A stretch of 20,446 nucleotides of DNA, taken from Emiliania huxleyi CCMP1516. Its lineage: Eukaryota > Haptophyta > Isochrysidales > Noelaerhabdaceae. Below are positions 16,702-20,446 of the stretch, piece by piece; positions within the stretch are counted from its first letter, which is position 1, and every line of letters begins with the position of its first letter. The translations under genes were made by a program, and so were the position numbers. The notes under the pieces were generated by a model, which was not told where the DNA came from, searched no databases, and saw only the letters and a program-made list of their open reading frames with translations. The stretch covers positions 72,722-93,167 of the forward strand of contig NW_005201259.1 of the NCBI RefSeq assembly GCF_000372725.1. The letters run 5' to 3'.

Positions 16702-17501
16702 GGCTAACCTCGAAATCTGCACCTTGGATGGCTGCGCTCCCTGTTTCGCAGCCATCCGTGCTAAGGATGGCTGGCACGCCTAGATCTCAGCCATGCACTC
16801 CTACCGGATGGCTGAGAACTAGGGTCTAGGCATGCCAGCCATCCTTAATTCACATGGTTGCAATTAAAGCATCCTGGCCACTCCGCCTCCCAGCACACGC
16901 GCCATTTTGGCTGCGTTCCCGTCAGCGCAGCCATCCTCCGGCCGATGGCTGCGATGGCTGTGTCCCGGCCATCCGATCCGCCCGGCCGCATGATGGCTGG
17001 CATACAGCCGTCGCAGCCATCGGCCGGACGGAGGATGGCTGACTGAGCTTACTATATCCTGACCAAGCGTTCCAACGCGATGGCTGAGAGATAACGACGC
17101 CAGCCATCCAGAACAAGGGTGTGGTGGCTCGCGGAGCGAGAGCAAAGCCACCTGCGCTCGTGTCGGGGGCGGCGAGAAGGCCGGGTCGAATTCGCGACAG
17201 CCATCCTCCGGCCGATGGCTGCGACGGCTGTATGCCAGCCATCATGCGGCCGGGCGGATGGCCGGGACACAGCCATCGCAGCCATCGGCCGGAGGATGGC
17301 TGCACTGGCTGGATGGATGGCAGCCAAAATGGCGTGTGCTGGTAGGGCGGAGTGGCTAGGATCCTGCAATTGCAGCCATGTATCCCAGCCATCGGGTAGG
17401 AGTGTATGGCTGAGATCTAGGCATGCCAGCCATCCTTAGCACGGATGGCTGTGAAACAGGGAGCGCAGCCGCCATCCAAGGTGCAGATCTCGAGGTTAGC
17501 C
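16702..17501. mobile_element. Foldback Mutator-like element (non-autonomous)
   Basis: The element is 800 bases. Its left arm (16702-17041) and right arm (about 17198-17501) are inverted copies separated by a ~156-base centre. The termini read GGCTAACCTCGA at the left and the complement at the right. Both arms contain many ATGGCTG/CAGCCAT pairs, so the arms also fold on themselves. A perfect 9-base duplication, GGGATTCGC, flanks the element. Nine-base duplications with long terminal inverted repeats are typical of the Mutator/MULE superfamily. There is no transposase frame, so it would depend on one encoded elsewhere. The intact duplication points to a fairly recent insertion. Confidence 0.78.
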
Positions 17502-17510
17502 GGGATTCGC
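17502..17510. repeat. Target site duplication, right copy
   Basis: GGGATTCGC follows the right terminus of the foldback element, 27 bases before the dioxygenase ATG. Confidence 0.8.
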
Positions 17511-17537
17511 CACTGCGGCAGCAGCGCGACAGCACTG

Positions 17538-18764
17538 ATGGTCGCCACCGTCGACCTCAGTCCCTTCATGGCCGACGAGGGCGTCGTCGTGGGCGCGGTC
17601 CCCACTGCGTCGCAGCTAGCAGGCGCAAAGGCCATCGACCTGGCCTGCCGCGACACCGGCTTCGTCCAGGTCATCAACTTTGGCGTGAGCGCCGAGCTGC
17701 GACGCCGAGCCTTTGCCGCAGCGGAGGCGCTCTTCGCCCAGCCCGAGGAGCACAAGCGCGAGCGGCTCGCGCGACTACAGCCGGCCACAAACACTGGCTA
17801 CGCGCCCGTCGGACTCGAGTCACTCAACCGAGCGCGGCCGGCCGACCTCAAGGAGGCGTTCAACCTTCGGAGGACTCGCTCGACCTCCTCACTTCTCCCG
17901 GCACTGGATGAATCGTTGAGGTGATGCCTTTGTCTGACAGGCCAGAGCTTGGGCTGAATAATTTTGCGGGCTGCCCCAACGGGTATGAGGAGACTGCGCT
18001 CGAGCTCTGGCGTGCGCTGGAGCTGGCGGCGCGGCGGTATGCGCTCGCCTGCGCGCTGGCCCTCGGCCTCGAGACCGACTACTTCCTCCGCTCGCTGCAG
18101 CGCTTCGACCTTTGCACGCTCCGCATGCCGCCCCTAGATTGCAAACGCCGTCCAGCGCTGCGCTTGGCGCGCCTCGTACTCACATGGGCGCCGAGCGCAG
18201 CGCGCGAGGCTTGTGTGCACCCGCCGTGTAGGCATGCTACACTACCCTCCCTGCGATCCTCCGGCCGAAGGGCGCGGCCGGCAGCCGGTCTCCTCGTCTG
18301 CGATCCGCGTCGGCGAGCACACCGACTTTGGCGCGTACACGTTCCTGCTTCTCGGCGACGGCGCGCAGGGGCTGCAGGTCAAGTCGGTCGCTGGTGGCGA
18401 GGTCGGCGGCGCGGCGGGCGGCGAGGGTGAGGGGTGGGCCGATGTCGTGCCCGAGCCTCAGCCAGAGGGCGTGGTCGGGGCGGTGGTGAACACCGGCGCG
18501 CTGCTCGCCCGGTGGACAAACGACGTGTGGTGCGCGACGGCCCACCGCGTCATCGTGCCCACCGCGGCCGCCGCCGCCGCCCACCGCTACAGCATAGCCT
18601 GCTTCATCGACCCCGATGCCGACTTTGTCGTCGCGGTCGACCCCCGCTTCGCGCGCCCGGGCGAGGAGTTGCGCTACCCGCCGACGACGGGGCTTGAGTA
18701 CCTGATGGGCAAGCTGAGAGAAGCACAGGGCGTGCAAAAGCCTGCAGCGAGCGGGAGGGACTGA
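17538..18764 (+). CDS. 2-oxoglutarate/Fe(II)-dependent dioxygenase, isopenicillin-N-synthase-like (3 exons)
   Basis: Proposed exons 17538-17877, 17946-18122 and 18232-18764 give 349 residues in phase. The N-terminal DIOX_N-type region has ACRDTGFVQVINFGV, RRRAFAAAEALFAQPEEHK and DLKEAFNLR. The catalytic core has the iron ligands His202 and Asp204 (GEHTDFG) and His277 (TAHRVIVP), plus Arg291-x-Ser293 (HRYSIACF) for 2-oxoglutarate. The expected length is about 300-350, so the gene looks complete. Joining exons 2 and 3 makes CTLRMLHYPPCDPP. Intron 2 (18123-18231) starts with GC. The exon 1-2 border is less certain: the GC-AG model (17878-17945) fits the usual intron size, while a GT-AG reading would leave only 20 bases. 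ATG 17538 is preferred; an in-frame ATG at 17445 lies inside the transposon arm. Substrate cannot be assigned; relatives act on small molecules, including hormones and xanthine. Confidence 0.88.
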
Positions 18765-18892
18765 GCGCTGGACAGGCGATCTCTAATTTTGCGCCGGGCC
18801 CAGTGTTGTTGCTCGGCGATTTCTTTTTGTCTTAGTGCCAGTGCGCGCCAGTCCCGCGCCTAGTGAGTAGTGTCGTGTGAGAGAGGTTGCAT

Positions 18893-18898
18893 AAATAA
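18893..18898 (+). terminator. AATAAA polyadenylation signal for the dioxygenase
   Basis: This canonical hexamer sits in an AT-rich patch about 130 bases after the stop codon, the only such patch nearby. Confidence 0.5.
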
Positions 18899-18931
18899 AA
18901 ATATATATGTAGGAAGTGGAACCAGAAGATT

Positions 18932-18946
18932 GGGGGGGGGGGGGGG
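18932..18946. repeat. Run of 15 G
   Basis: A G homopolymer just after the AT-rich patch; the exact length is unreliable. Confidence 0.85.
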
Positions 18947-19053
18947 TACGAGTTGGCGGGACGAGGGCGGCGAATTGCGTGGTACTGCGTTCGCTGCCGC
19001 TGGCTGCACCTGGCTGCCGCCGGCTGCCGCTGGCTGCCGGGCGCCCGCCGCAA

Positions 19054-19287
19054 ATGGAAGACGAGGACTACGTGGTGGCGGCGGCCGCGGGGGCCGCTGG
19101 CACACGAGGTGCTCGCCGCCTCCGCCGCGACGCGGTGAGGCACAGAGCATGGAGAGCCGAGCGCATCGGCGCATTGGGCCATCGCGTTGCTGTCAGGGCC
19201 TCGGCGACGGAGAGCGGGGCCGAGGAGGACGAGGCCGGGGCGGCGTTCAAGTGGAAGTGGAACATAGACGGAGGGGAGCTTAAATAG
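19054..19287 (+). CDS. Small hypothetical protein, 77 residues
   Basis: ATG 19054 to TAG 19285-19287. It begins MEDEDYVVAAAAGAAG, has an Arg-rich middle, and ends with an acidic stretch and FKWKWNIDGGELK. Third positions are GC-rich, in line with the known genes. A possible donor (GTGAGG near 19135) could make the first 27 codons an exon. There is no recognisable family. Confidence 0.33.
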   Translation: MEDEDYVVAAAAGAAGTRGARRLRRDAVRHRAWRAERIGALGHRVAVRASATESGAEEDEAGAAFKWKWNIDGGELK

Positions 19288-19513
19288 AGCAGGTTCAAAA
19301 GACTGTAGACTCCAGGAGAGATCTGGGCGACGGGCCCGACGCACGAACACAGAGCTCAGACCTCAGAGGCACAGTGCGCACCCCGCCCCGCTCACAGGGC
19401 GTGCATCACACAGGCGTGGACTGCGACTGTGATCTGTGTGACTCCTCTCGGGTTTCTGGGACTCGACAGAGAGGTGTGCTAGTCGCTACAGTCGGACGGC
19501 TCCGGCACGTCTA
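19288..19513. other. Intergenic, no feature seen
   Basis: No exon or repeat supported. Confidence 0.4.
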
Positions 19514-20060
19514 AAAGAAAGAAAGAAAACAGAGAACCCAAACGAGGGATGGGGGAGGAGGACAGGGTCCACACCTGCACGAGCAGGATTTTGGAAGGAC
19601 GATCAGGGGCACAGGTGGGGCTCTCCTGCTCCTGACAAGGGACACGACAGGCTCGCAGCGCGGTGCACGGTGGAATCCCAACTCCACTGGCGGTCTCATC
19701 TCAGTCTAGCGACCTTCCTCCGGCTTCTCATCGGCAGTCTCTCACTACCACGGGCACACTGACACAGGGGTGGCAGGGGCGGCGGCATGAGTCTCCCACA
19801 TACTATGCGGGCCTCACTATAGCTAGAGGTGCGGCCTGCGCGTGTCCTCGCCCTTGGGAAGGTCTTGAGGGGGGAGGGGAAGGGGCTGTGTGTCTGTGCA
19901 TGCATGCATGTGTGTGTGTGTGTGTGCGTGTGCGTGTGCGAGCCGCCCTCGTCTGATGAGTTAGCCCTTGGAGCACTTGGAGTGCAGTCATTAACCGCAC
20001 ATCCAGGGCCGGGGAGCTAAGAAGCGCACCCAGCGGGCCGGATGATTGGCATCGGGTTAC
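19514..20060 (+). repeat. Dispersed repeat, direct copy
   Basis: Bases 19514-19902 match 14973-15565 inverted. Bases 19968-20060 match 4141-4232 inverted, at roughly 90% identity, and include CTTGGAGCACTTGGAGTGCA and AGCGCACCCAGCGGGCCGGA. So this copy links the internal block (19514 on) and the end block (19968 on), showing that the three repeats belong to one family. A TG-rich microsatellite (about 19907-19940) lies between the blocks. Confidence 0.75.
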
Positions 20061-20198
20061 GGGCTAGAGAGCCCTAGCCCCGGGGGTGCGCGTTCGCAGG
20101 GCAAGGGCCTTAAAGTAAACACGGGTCTCCGAGGGTTAGCTCCGCGCTCCAGGTTTCCCCTAGCAGCAGAACGCCCCCTCTACTCGGAGCTAGTAAAC

Positions 20199-20229
20199 AC
20201 TCGACACGGACTCGACACGGACTCGACGC
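20199..20229. repeat. 11-base tandem repeat
   Basis: ACTCGACACGG occurs twice in tandem, followed by a partial third unit. It has the same period as the intron repeats. Confidence 0.8.
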
Positions 20230-20278
20230 CCGCCCACACCCCCGGCGCCTCACCACTCCGGACCCCTCTTCGTGGTCT

Positions 20279-20446
20279 CGAAGGGGAGGGTGGTGGTGGA
20301 GAGGAAGGCAGAGGAGGGGGCGGCGGCGGCGAAGGTGGCGGAGGGGGCGGCGGTGGTGACGGGGGAGGCGAAGGCGAGGGAGGGGGGCTTGGTAGAGGAG
20401 AGGAGGGCGGCGGCAGCAACGGGGAAGGCGGAGAGGGTGGCGGCGG
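20279..20446. repeat. Purine-rich GGCGG/GAGG low-complexity tract
   Basis: The plus strand is almost only G and A with GGCGGC units. The minus strand would encode a Ser/Pro-rich SPPPPPP sequence like algal cell-wall proteins, but the frame enters from beyond the window and shows nothing besides the repeat. Confidence 0.8.

Noticed and set aside
16901..17340. YY1-like GCCATTTT sites in the foldback arms
   Set aside because: The match follows from the repeated GCCAT heptamer, and no YY1 role is established in algae.
17925..17945. 20-base GT-AG intron in the dioxygenase (17925-17944 region)
   Set aside because: It is far below a workable intron size. The 68-base GC-AG model restores the frame and fits the other introns.
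20180..20419. Ser/Pro-rich minus-strand frame resembling a cell-wall glycoprotein
   Set aside because: It is a by-product of a purine-rich repeat, with no start context and no other sequence to support it.
1..20446. tRNA, rRNA or snRNA genes
   Set aside because: I found no cloverleaf with A and B box motifs and no recognisable rRNA or snRNA core on either strand by eye. A covariance-model scan would be the decisive test.

Overview
The window looks like nuclear DNA of a GC-rich unicellular eukaryote, most likely a haptophyte alga of the Emiliania huxleyi type. The reasons are split genes with very GC-rich third codon positions, introns of mostly 60-160 bases, a majority of introns that start with GC instead of GT, introns filled with 10-11 base tandem repeats, and a plant-type PPR protein. 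The lineage is an inference. I recall GC-AG introns and 10-11 base intron repeats as features of E. huxleyi, but I could not check this.

Five genes are well supported. Each was rebuilt exon by exon with matching splice phases, and each assembled length divides by three. They are: (1) 998-2334, minus, a membrane M50B-like zinc peptidase; (2) 2579-3820, plus, an alpha/beta-hydrolase (esterase/peptidase type), divergent from gene 1; (3) 7183-8868, plus, a fusion of a von Hippel-Lindau beta domain, a HELGH zinc metallopeptidase and a C-terminal ubiquitin-interacting motif; (4) 9218-12506, minus, a PPR protein with eight or more exons and a heavy-metal-associated (HMA) domain near its C terminus; (5) 17538-18764, plus, an isopenicillin-N-synthase-like 2-oxoglutarate/Fe(II) dioxygenase. 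Genes 3 and 4 converge on a 349-base spacer. Weaker candidates lie at 4474-4872, 5557-5736, 6239-6956, 12860-13110, 13964-14062, 16545-16701 and 19054-19287.

Between the genes the window is rich in repeats. An 800-base foldback element (16702-17501) has long inverted arms and a perfect 9-base target duplication, which suggests a non-autonomous Mutator-like transposon. It ends 36 bases before the dioxygenase start. A related fragment fills 270-763. A second dispersed family occurs three times: a short element with inverted ends at 4179-4579, an inverted copy at 14973-15565, and a direct copy at 19514-20060. There is also a perfect 21-base inverted repeat at 5894-5967 and several simple repeats.

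The genes do not form a pathway, as expected for a eukaryotic nuclear locus. The two domain fusions (VHL-peptidase-UIM and PPR-HMA), the splice-site usage and the young-looking foldback transposon are the most notable content.
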